This document shows positions 54,791 through 63,005 of a stretch of DNA of 64,000 nt, piece after piece. Position 1 is the first letter of the stretch. Each line of letters opens with the position of its first letter. The notes beneath the pieces were generated by a model. That model was given only the letters and a program-made list of their open reading frames with translations. It was not told the origin of the DNA and ran no database searches. The DNA is from Qipengyuania flavescens (GTDB lineage Bacteria > Pseudomonadota > Alphaproteobacteria > Sphingomonadales > Sphingomonadaceae). The position numbers and the translations under genes were made by a program. The DNA lies in assembly GCF_029688735.1 (NCBI RefSeq), contig NZ_JARULD010000006.1:1-64000 (forward strand), in the 5' to 3' direction.

Positions 54791-57136
54791 ATGGCAGATG
54801 CGGACGCCGCAGTAGCGGACAAGACGGTCAGGTTGCAGGTTGCAGCCGCGCGGAACGAGGAAAGCGGACAGGGCATCGCCCGCATGCCGCGCACCACTTT
54901 CCAGGCGCTGGGCATCACCGAAGGCGATGTCGTCGAGATCACCGGCAAGCGTTCGACCGCCGCCGTCGCCATGCCCGCTTATGACGAGGACCAGAGCCTC
55001 GAGGTTATCCGCCTCGACGGCCTGCAGCGGGGCAATGCCGAGGTCGGCTCGGGCGAGCATGTGAAGGTCGCCGTGGCGGAATCGCGCCCTGCGACGCGCG
55101 TAGTATTTGCGCCCGCCCAGCGCGAGATGCGGCTGCAGGGTCCGGCCCAGGCGCTGAAGCGCAATTTCTTCCGCAAGCCGCTGGTCGCAGGCGATCTCGT
55201 CGCAACCACCGGGCAGCAGCCGGTGCAGAACATGCCGCAGGAAGTGCGCCGCATGTTCAACGCCCCTGCCTATGCGCTCACCCAGATCCGTCTCAGCGTC
55301 GTCTCCACCACGCCCAAGGGCATCGTCCATATCGACGAGAATACCGAGGTGGAGCTGCGCGCCGAATTCGAGCAACCGCGCGACGCGCGCGCGATCATCA
55401 ACTACGACGACGTCGGCGGCATGGGCGAAACGATCCAGCAGCTGCGCGAGATGGTCGAACTGCCGCTGCGCTATCCCGAGCTGTTTACGCGCCTCGGCGT
55501 CGATCCGCCCAAGGGCGTGCTGCTGCATGGCCCGCCGGGAACCGGCAAGACGCGGTTGGCGCAGGCTGTCGCCAATGAAAGCGACGCCAACTTTTTCACC
55601 ATCAATGGGCCCGAAATCATGGGCTCGGGCTATGGCGAGAGCGAGAAGGCGCTGCGCGAAGTGTTCGAGCAGGCGAGCAAGTCCGCCCCCGCCATCGTCT
55701 TCATCGACGAGATCGATTCGATCGCTCCCAAGCGCGACCGCGTGCCGGGTGAGGCGGAAAAGCGCCTCGTAGCCCAGCTGCTCACGCTGATGGACGGGCT
55801 GGAGGCGCGCTCCAATCTCGTGGTCATCGCGGCGACCAACCGCCCGGATGCCATCGACGAGGCGCTCCGCCGCCCGGGCCGCTTCGACCGCGAGATCATC
55901 ATCGGCGTACCCGACGAAAAAGGTCGCCGCGAAATTCTCGGCATCCATACGCGCGGCATGCCGCTGGGCGACAAGGTGGATCTCAACGAGCTGGCCAAGG
56001 GCACCTATGGCTTCGTCGGTGCGGATATCGCCGCGCTGGCGCGTGAGGCTGCGATCGACGCCGTGCGGCGGATCATGCCCAAGATCGACCTCGACGAGCG
56101 GACCATCCCGCCCGAAGTCCTCGACGAGCTTTACGTTGGCCGCGAGGATTTCCTCTCCGCGCTGAAGCGCATCCAGCCTTCGGCCATGCGCGAGGTGATG
56201 GTGCAGGTTCCCAATGTCGGCTGGTCCGACATCGGCGGCGTCGGCGAGTCGATCGAGAAGCTGAAGGAAGGTATCGAGCTTCCGATGAAGAATCCGGATG
56301 CCTTCCACCGGCTCGGCATCCGCCCGGCCAAGGGCTTCCTGCTCTATGGCCCTCCCGGCACCGGCAAGACCCTGCTGGCCAAGGCCGTCGCCAAGGAAGC
56401 GGAAGCGAACTTCATTTCGATGAAGAGCTCCGACCTGCTGAGCAAATGGTATGGCGAAAGCGAGCAGCAGATCGCCCGCATGTTCAAGCGCGCGCGGGCC
56501 GTCGCGCCCTGCGTGGTCTTCATCGACGAGATCGACAGCCTTGTGCCCGCACGCGGATCGGGGCAGGGCGAACCGCAGGTCACCGGCCGTGTCGTCAACA
56601 CGATCCTGGCTGAAATGGACGGGCTCGAAGAGCTGCAGTCGGTCGTCGTCATCGGCGCAACCAACCGCCCGACGCTGGTCGATCCGGCGCTGTTACGCCC
56701 GGGCCGCTTCGACGAGTTGGTCTATGTCGGTACGCCGGACAAGGCCGGGCGCGAGCAGATCCTCGGCATCCATACCAAGGACATGCCGCTGGCAGACGAC
56801 GTCAGCCTTGCGGATGTCGCTGGCGAGACGGCGCGCTTTACCGGGGCGGACCTCGAAGATGTCGTCCGCCGGGCTGGCCTAAACGCGCTCCAGCGGGCGG
56901 GCGGGGACGTGCAGAACGTCACTGCCGCCGACTTCACCGAAGCGTTGAAGGACAGCCGCGCGACAGTCACCAGCAAGATGGAAGCGGAGTATAAGAAGAT
57001 GCGCGGTGAACTGAAGAAACGCGCCGCCGACATCCAGCCTATCGGCTTCATCCACGAAGGGATGGTCGAGCCGACGCGCGACCGGAAGCATGGCGTGGAG
57101 GTCGATGCCGACGGCAGCGAAAACGCTGCAGACTAA
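54791..57136 (+). CDS. CDC48/p97-like AAA+ ATPase
   Basis: The 781-residue protein has the archaeal VAT/CDC48 layout: a double-psi barrel N-domain (residues about 10-190), then two AAA+ modules. Walker A motifs GPPGTGKT are at residues 247-254 and 520-527, each with Walker B (VFIDEIDSIAPKR, VFIDEIDSLVPAR) and RPGRFD arginine-finger regions. The D2 pore loop SKWYGES contains the aromatic residue used to thread substrates. It should unfold proteins in the cytoplasm. Such full-length CDC48 proteins are uncommon in bacteria outside certain groups. It starts at ATG 54791. Confidence 0.92.
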   Translation: MADADAAVADKTVRLQVAAARNEESGQGIARMPRTTFQALGITEGDVVEITGKRSTAAVAMPAYDEDQSLEVIRLDGLQRGNAEVGSGEHVKVAVAESRPATRVVFAPAQREMRLQGPAQALKRNFFRKPLVAGDLVATTGQQPVQNMPQEVRRMFNAPAYALTQIRLSVVSTTPKGIVHIDENTEVELRAEFEQPRDARAIINYDDVGGMGETIQQLREMVELPLRYPELFTRLGVDPPKGVLLHGPPGTGKTRLAQAVANESDANFFTINGPEIMGSGYGESEKALREVFEQASKSAPAIVFIDEIDSIAPKRDRVPGEAEKRLVAQLLTLMDGLEARSNLVVIAATNRPDAIDEALRRPGRFDREIIIGVPDEKGRREILGIHTRGMPLGDKVDLNELAKGTYGFVGADIAALAREAAIDAVRRIMPKIDLDERTIPPEVLDELYVGREDFLSALKRIQPSAMREVMVQVPNVGWSDIGGVGESIEKLKEGIELPMKNPDAFHRLGIRPAKGFLLYGPPGTGKTLLAKAVAKEAEANFISMKSSDLLSKWYGESEQQIARMFKRARAVAPCVVFIDEIDSLVPARGSGQGEPQVTGRVVNTILAEMDGLEELQSVVVIGATNRPTLVDPALLRPGRFDELVYVGTPDKAGREQILGIHTKDMPLADDVSLADVAGETARFTGADLEDVVRRAGLNALQRAGGDVQNVTAADFTEALKDSRATVTSKMEAEYKKMRGELKKRAADIQPIGFIHEGMVEPTRDRKHGVEVDADGSENAAD

Positions 57137-58212
57137 CCGCCCGTAACGCGCTGGTTCGCCGCCTCGACTTCGAGCCGGTGGCGGATCAGCGCTTCGGGCT
57201 GGTTTTCCTTGAGCCAGCCGAGCATGTGCTCGCGCACGTCGCAGCGCAGTGTCCACAGATCGCCGATGGTTTCCGAACTCATCGCGAGGCGAAGCTCGAT
57301 GCTTTCGGGGTAAGCTTCGGTCATCAACAGAGCGAGGTTGCGACCGTCCCACAGCGGGTGATCGGTCACGAACCGCTCGAATTCCTCGCGGATCGGCGTG
57401 ATGTCGGCAATCGGATCGAGATGTAGCATCACCGGAGCTGTCAGCTTCTCGCTGACGCGCGACCAGTTTTCGAAGCTCTGGTCGAGGAAACGGCTGGTCG
57501 GCACGACGAGGACGCGCTCGTCCCAGGTTCGCACGGTCACGAAGCTCATGCGGATTTCCTCGACCCGGCCCGCTTGTCCGTCGACCTTGACGAGGTCCCC
57601 GATCCGCAGCGGCTGCGTCAGCGCCATCTGCAAGCCCGCGATGAGCGATTTCAGCGCGGGCTGGGCGGCTGCGCCGACCGCGAGCGCGGCGAGGCCGGCG
57701 GAGGCCAGCATCGTCGTGCCCACATCCCGCACACCGGGGATGTTCAGCATGATCAGCGAGATCGTTATGATGATGATCGCGACACGCAGAGTGCGCGACA
57801 GGATCGCGATGCGCGTCATCCGCCCGCGCTGGGCAACCGGGTCCTCGCTTTCGAGCGACTGCTTTTCGTAGCCGAGCGCCGCGCCCTTTACAGCGGCAAA
57901 CGCGAGCCACCCGACCAGCGCCGGAACGATGAAGGATGCGAAGATGTCCCAGCCACGCCCGACCAGCGCATCGTTCTCCGCGGCGACGGAAATCGCGAAG
58001 CCGACCATAGCCCAGCGCAAGGGGCGGCGGACTGTATCGAAGACGATGTCGTCCACCTGGCTCGACGATTTGCGAACTATCCGCCGAAGCAGGGCGAACA
58101 CGACCCAGTGCACGATCAGCGCAATCGCCACCGACCCGCCGAGCACGATCAGATGCTCGAGAAGGGCCTCGTAGGAAATCGGCCAGTTTCGCGGGTCGAA
58201 GCGTTCAAGCAT
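57133..58212 (-). CDS. MscS-family mechanosensitive channel
   Basis: The 359-residue channel has five hydrophobic segments. The pore helix ASAGLAALAVGAAAQPALKSL is followed by the beta domain (IGDLVKVDGQAGRVEEI, VPTSRFLDQSFENWSR) and a helical cytoplasmic end. It is unlike the BON-containing channel at 40664. ATG 58212 is the first start before the TM region; the frame to 58485 lies inside the kinase gene. Its stop overlaps the convergent ATPase gene. Confidence 0.88.
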   Translation of the reverse strand: MLERFDPRNWPISYEALLEHLIVLGGSVAIALIVHWVVFALLRRIVRKSSSQVDDIVFDTVRRPLRWAMVGFAISVAAENDALVGRGWDIFASFIVPALVGWLAFAAVKGAALGYEKQSLESEDPVAQRGRMTRIAILSRTLRVAIIIITISLIMLNIPGVRDVGTTMLASAGLAALAVGAAAQPALKSLIAGLQMALTQPLRIGDLVKVDGQAGRVEEIRMSFVTVRTWDERVLVVPTSRFLDQSFENWSRVSEKLTAPVMLHLDPIADITPIREEFERFVTDHPLWDGRNLALLMTEAYPESIELRLAMSSETIGDLWTLRCDVREHMLGWLKENQPEALIRHRLEVEAANQRVTGG

Positions 58213-58259
58213 TGGGCGACCGCTTATGGCCCGCCGCGCGGGCTGACAACCCCGACCGG

Positions 58260-59537
58260 TCAGGCGTCGTCGAGCGGGAGGTCGATATCGACGACAAGCC
58301 CGTCGGCTCCGAACTCGCGCTCGACACTGCCGCCGAACTGGCGCGCCGCGCTGTTCATCAGCATGCTGCCGAAGCCGCGTCTGTCGGGCTCGCCTTCGAT
58401 GGCCTTGCCCGTTTCTCGCCAGGTAATGAAGACGCGCCCGTCGCGCTCCTCCCAGCTGACCCGCACCGTGCCCTTTTCGCTCCACGCGCCATATTTGACG
58501 GCATTGGTGGTCAGTTCGTGCAGCACCAGACCGAGCGGGGTCACGTGTTTGGCCGGCAGCAGAACTTCGTCCCCCTCGATCTCCGCAACCTGAGACGACG
58601 AACGATAGGGCGCGAGCGAGGTTTCGACGAGCTGGTAAAGCGATGCCACCGGCCGCTCCAGCTCGCCCTGGCTTACTTCGTGTGCGGTCAGCAATGCGCG
58701 AATACGTTGGGCGATGCTGTCGGTGACCTCTTTCGCTTCCGGCTTGTCGCGCGCGCTCATCTGCACGATGGCGAGGACCACTGCGAACAGGTTCTTGACC
58801 CGGTGGTTCAGCTCGCGCGCCAGGAGATCGGCCCGGTCGCGCGCTTCGCCGATGGCGGCGGCCTGGGCAGCCTGGGCTTCGGCCAGGGCAGCGCGCGACA
58901 CCACCCGCATGCCGAACAGGATGGCGACGAGGATCAACAAGATCAGCCCGGCAAGCAACGGCAGTACGCGGGCTTCCAGCCTTGCGGTGTCCGCAGCCTG
59001 TTCGCCGAGGATCTGTCGTTCGATGTCGCGCATCTCGTCGAGCGAGCGACGCAGGCGTTCCATCGCTTCCTGCCCCTCGTCGGACAACACAGCGCGGCGA
59101 GCGTCCAGCAGGCGGCCCTCCTGCACCAGCCCGACCGTCTCTTCCATCTCGTCGAATTTCAGGCGGGCAAGCATGTCGATCTGGTCGACCAGCTCTTCCT
59201 GGCGCGGTGTGATCTCGGTTCCGAGCAGACGCCGCAATTCATCTAGCGCCGGATCGATTTCCTCGCTGCCTTCCTCGTAGGAAGATCGGTATCGCCGATC
59301 GAGCGTGATGATATAGCCGCGCTGGCCGGTTTCGGCGCGCAATGCGGCGCGGTCGATCTCTTCGAGAACCCGCACGACGGCGGCAGTCTGCGTCGCCTGC
59401 TCGCGTTGGCGGCGTTCCGCCTCCAAGGTCTGGTAGACGAGGTAGATTAGCCCGACCATTGCCCCGAAAAGGACCAGGAGAATGATCGCATTCGGCCAGC
59501 GCCGCGTGCGCTTGAGGGTCTTGGCAAGCTGTCTCAA
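58260..59537 (-). CDS. HWE-family sensor histidine kinase with CHASE3 domain
   Basis: The 425-residue kinase has TM1 at about residues 17-37, a periplasmic CHASE3 domain (38-188), TM2 (192-212), the phospho-acceptor His245 in RELNHRVKNL and an ATPase with the HWE signature ITWRETG. HWE kinases often control the general stress response. No response regulator is adjacent. Start is TTG 59537 overlapping the polA stop (TTGA), since the first internal ATG would remove part of TM1. Confidence 0.88.
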   Translation of the reverse strand: MRQLAKTLKRTRRWPNAIILLVLFGAMVGLIYLVYQTLEAERRQREQATQTAAVVRVLEEIDRAALRAETGQRGYIITLDRRYRSSYEEGSEEIDPALDELRRLLGTEITPRQEELVDQIDMLARLKFDEMEETVGLVQEGRLLDARRAVLSDEGQEAMERLRRSLDEMRDIERQILGEQAADTARLEARVLPLLAGLILLILVAILFGMRVVSRAALAEAQAAQAAAIGEARDRADLLARELNHRVKNLFAVVLAIVQMSARDKPEAKEVTDSIAQRIRALLTAHEVSQGELERPVASLYQLVETSLAPYRSSSQVAEIEGDEVLLPAKHVTPLGLVLHELTTNAVKYGAWSEKGTVRVSWEERDGRVFITWRETGKAIEGEPDRRGFGSMLMNSAARQFGGSVEREFGADGLVVDIDLPLDDA

Positions 59538-62368
59538 TGCGCCGCGCCCCAGCTCTTGCCGGTGCCGATCTCGACGCCCAGCGGCACGGTGAGCTCGACC
59601 GCAGGCTGCGCAGCCTCGGCCATCACGCGCTCGATCACCGGCCTGGCCTGCTCGACATCGCTTTCGGGCAGTTCGAAGACCAGTTCGTCATGCACCTGCA
59701 GCAGCATGCGGACATGGCCGAGCCCCGCTTCTTCCAGCGCGGGCATCATTCGGGCCATGGCGCGTTTGATGATATCGGCGCTGGTCCCCTGGATGGGCGC
59801 ATTGATCGCCGCGCGTTCGCTGCCCTGCCGCTCATTCGGGTTCTTGGAATTGATCCGCGGAAACCATGTCTTGCGCCCGAAGAGCGTCTCCGAATAGCCG
59901 CACTCGCGCACCCGCTCGGTGGTTTCGAGGATGTACCTCTGGATGCCCGGAAAGCGCTGGAAATAGGTGTCGATCATTTCCTGCGCCTCGTCCGCCTCCA
60001 CGCCCAGACGACCTGCGAGACCCCAGCGAGAGATGCCGTAGAGGATGGCGAAGTTGATCGTCTTGGCCCGCCCGCGCGTGTCGCGATTGACCTCTCCGAA
60101 CATCTCCTTCGCCGTGCGCGAGTGGATGTCCTCGCCCTCTTCGAAGGCTTCCTTCAGGCTCGGCACATCCGCCATGTGGGCAGCGAGGCGCAGTTCGATC
60201 TGCGAATAGTCGGCGGCAAGCAGGACATTGCCCTCTTCTGCCACGAAGGCTTCGCGGATCTGGCGACCGATCTCGGTACGGATCGGGATGTTCTGGAGGT
60301 TCGGATCGGTCGAGGAAAGCCGTCCGGTCTGCGCGCCCACCAGGCTGTAGCTGGTGTGCACGCGGCTGGTTTCGGGGTTGATCGCTTCCTGCAGCGCGTC
60401 GGTATAGGTCGACTTGAGCTTCGCGAGCTGGCGCCATTCGAGCACCTTGTTAGCGATCTCCGCCCCTTCGCCGGACAGGCGCTCCAGCACGCTCTGGTCG
60501 GTCGAGTACTGCCCGCTCCTGCCCTTCTTGCCGCCCTTGTAGCCGAGCGTATCGAACAGCACCTCGCCGAGCTGCTTGGGGCTGCCGACGGTGAATTCGG
60601 TCCCGGCGATTTCGTGGATTTCGCCTTCGAGCCGGCCGATTTCCTTGGCGAATTCCTCGGACAGCCTGGCCAGCCGCGCGCGGTCGACCTTGATGCCATA
60701 GCGCTCCATCTGCGCGACGACCGGGACCAGCGGGCGATCGACCCGCTCGTAAACCCGCGTACCGCCTTCGGTCGCCAGCCGCGGTTTGAGCATGGTGTGC
60801 AACCGCCAGGTGACGTCGGCATCCTCGGCGGCGTATTCGGTCGCCTTGTCGAGCGGGACTTCGCCGAAGGGGATCGCCTTCCTGCCGGTGCCGCACAGCT
60901 CCTTGAAGGTCAGGCATTTGTGGCCGAGGTGCCGCTCGGCCAGCTCGTCCATGCCGTGCCCGCCGCCGATCCCGTCGAGCGCGCGGCCGGCGTCGAGATC
61001 GAAGCTTATGACCATGGTGTCGTCGATCGGATGGACCGCCACGCCGTTTCGCGCGAGGACATTGAGGTCGTATTTGCCGTTGTGGAAGACCTTCAGCACG
61101 GCATCGTCGGCGAGCAAGGGGCGTAGCGCATCCAGCGCGGCCGATATTTCGATCTGCTCCGGCTTGTCAGCGAACATGTCGCTTCCACCATGCCGCAGTG
61201 GAATATAGCAGGCATCGTTCGGACCAAGCGCGAGGCTGATGCCGACGAGATCGCATTGCATGCAGTCGAGCGAGCTGGTTTCCGTGTCCACCGCCACCAG
61301 CCGCGCGGCCTTGGCGCGCTCGATCCAGTGCTGCAGCCGCTCCATCGTCTGCACGCATTCATAGGCTGACCGGTCGACCTCCGGCATGTCCGGCAGGGGC
61401 TGGCGATTGCCGTCGCTGCTCGCTTCCGCGCCCTTCGTGTCCTGCTTGGCCGGATTGAGATTGTTGGCGCGCGTCGGGCTGCCGGTGCCTGCTTCAAGGC
61501 GCTTAAGCAGGCTGGTGAAGCCATGCTTTTCGAGGAAAGCGGCCAGAGGTTCGCTCGGTACGCCATCCAGCTTCATGTCGTCGAGCGCGACAGGCAGTTC
61601 GCAATCTTCCTTCAGCGTCACGAGCACCCGGCTGAGTTCCGCATCCGCGCGATGCTCGATCAGGCGCTCCTTCAGCTTGGACTTCTTCATGCCTTCGGCG
61701 AAATCGAGTGCAGCCGTGAGGTCGCCATGTTCCGCGATCAGCTTGCTCGCGGTTTTCGGGCCGACGCCGAAGATGCCGGGAATGTTGTCGACCGAATCGC
61801 CCATCAGCGCGAGGACATCGCCCACCTTTTCGGGCGGAACGCCGAATTTCTCCTCGACCTCCTCGATATAGATGCGCGCGCTCTTCATCGTGTCGAGCAT
61901 GTCGATTTTCGCGCCGTCTTTCTCGCCGACGAGTTGCATCAAATCCTTGTCGGAACTGACGATCGTTACATTCCAGCCCTGCTCCTGCGCGGCGCGGGCG
62001 TAGGAGGCGATCATGTCGTCCGCCTCCACATCCGGTTCCTCGATGCAGGGCAGACTGAAGGCGCGGGTGGCATCGCGGATCAACGGAAATTGCGGGACGA
62101 GGTCCTCCGGTGGATCGGGGCGATTGGCCTTGTACTGGTCGTAAATCTCGTTGCGAAAGGAATAACTCGATTTATCGAGGACCACCGCCAGATGTGTCGG
62201 GCCGTCGGCCTTGTCGAGATCGTCGGCCAGCTTCCACAGCATCGTCGTGTAGCCGTATACAGCGCCTACCGGAGTGCCTTCCGGGTCGGTCAGCGGCGGC
62301 AGCCGATGGTAGGCTCGAAAGATGTAGGCGGAGCCATCGACGAGATAGAGGTGCGGTTGAGCGGCCAT
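59534..62368 (-). CDS. polA: DNA polymerase I
   Basis: The 944-residue protein has all three domains: 5'-3' exonuclease (opening LYLVDGSAYIFRAYH), a 3'-5' exonuclease with VAVDTETSSLDCM, and the polymerase with DYSQIELRLAAH (motif A), RGRAKTINFAILYG (motif B) and LLQVHDELVFEL (motif C). It fills gaps in repair and removes RNA primers. The stop overlaps the following kinase start by four bases. ATG 62368 (MAAQPHLYL) is the start. Confidence 0.96.
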   Translation of the reverse strand: MAAQPHLYLVDGSAYIFRAYHRLPPLTDPEGTPVGAVYGYTTMLWKLADDLDKADGPTHLAVVLDKSSYSFRNEIYDQYKANRPDPPEDLVPQFPLIRDATRAFSLPCIEEPDVEADDMIASYARAAQEQGWNVTIVSSDKDLMQLVGEKDGAKIDMLDTMKSARIYIEEVEEKFGVPPEKVGDVLALMGDSVDNIPGIFGVGPKTASKLIAEHGDLTAALDFAEGMKKSKLKERLIEHRADAELSRVLVTLKEDCELPVALDDMKLDGVPSEPLAAFLEKHGFTSLLKRLEAGTGSPTRANNLNPAKQDTKGAEASSDGNRQPLPDMPEVDRSAYECVQTMERLQHWIERAKAARLVAVDTETSSLDCMQCDLVGISLALGPNDACYIPLRHGGSDMFADKPEQIEISAALDALRPLLADDAVLKVFHNGKYDLNVLARNGVAVHPIDDTMVISFDLDAGRALDGIGGGHGMDELAERHLGHKCLTFKELCGTGRKAIPFGEVPLDKATEYAAEDADVTWRLHTMLKPRLATEGGTRVYERVDRPLVPVVAQMERYGIKVDRARLARLSEEFAKEIGRLEGEIHEIAGTEFTVGSPKQLGEVLFDTLGYKGGKKGRSGQYSTDQSVLERLSGEGAEIANKVLEWRQLAKLKSTYTDALQEAINPETSRVHTSYSLVGAQTGRLSSTDPNLQNIPIRTEIGRQIREAFVAEEGNVLLAADYSQIELRLAAHMADVPSLKEAFEEGEDIHSRTAKEMFGEVNRDTRGRAKTINFAILYGISRWGLAGRLGVEADEAQEMIDTYFQRFPGIQRYILETTERVRECGYSETLFGRKTWFPRINSKNPNERQGSERAAINAPIQGTSADIIKRAMARMMPALEEAGLGHVRMLLQVHDELVFELPESDVEQARPVIERVMAEAAQPAVELTVPLGVEIGTGKSWGAAH

Positions 62369-62608
62369 CGGGGCGACTTAGCAGCGTGATTGCGGCATGG
62401 GGAGAAATTTCACGCCTACCAAAATATGGCGGAAATCCGGCATTTTCGACAAAATAAGGCAGAAAAAAGGCGAGATTGGTCGCTAATCACTTGCGCTGCC
62501 ACATTGTCGCCCTTATTTAGACATCGTGAGGCCTGATTTGGGACTCGCGCAGAGGGTCGGCCAAGGGTCGCCCCGATGCTCCAGACTCGCTGTTTGAGGA
62601 ATTGTATT

Positions 62609-62881
62609 ATGCGTAAGATCGCTCTTGTTGCTGCTGCTTCGGCCGCTGCTCTTTCGCTCGCCGCTTGCTCGGAAGCTACCGAAGATTCGGCTGAAACCAC
62701 CATGGATTCGGCTGCTGCCGACACCGAAGCCAACATGGAAGCCGCTGGCGACACCATGGAAGCTGCTGGCGCCGAAATGGAAGCCGGTGCTGAAGAAATG
62801 GCTGCCGATGCCGACGCAGCTGCTGCTGAAGTCGAAGCTGAAGTCGAAGGCGAAACCGAAGCTGAAGCACAGGCCGACTAA
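62609..62881 (+). CDS. small acidic Ala/Glu-rich lipoprotein
   Basis: ATG 62609 follows GAGGAAT. The 90-residue product has a signal with lipobox LAAC (Cys22) and a mature part of Ala, Glu, Asp, Met and Thr in loose repeats (AGDTMEAAGAEMEAGAEEM). It should be a helical or disordered, strongly acidic lipoprotein. A strong terminator follows. It has the same design as the 19007 protein, but sequence identity is low outside the composition. Codons are strongly biased towards GCT and GAA, suggesting high expression. Function unknown. Confidence 0.72.
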   Translation: MRKIALVAAASAAALSLAACSEATEDSAETTMDSAAADTEANMEAAGDTMEAAGAEMEAGAEEMAADADAAAAEVEAEVEGETEAEAQAD

Positions 62882-62922
62882 TCGCGCCAGCGCTTCGGAA
62901 CGGTTTATCGGTTCGAAACAGG

Positions 62923-62954
62923 AAAGGGCGGTGCCGCAAGGCGCCGCCCTTTTC
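62923..62954 (+). terminator. rho-independent terminator
   Basis: AAAGGGCGGTGCC pairs with GGCGCCGCCCTTT (one G-T pair) around a GCAA loop, followed by TTTCCTTT. It ends the acidic lipoprotein gene. Confidence 0.85.
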
Positions 62955-63005
62955 CTTTGTCATCACACATGGTCGAAGAGGTCCGGTAAGCTGACCTGGC
63001 GAGCC

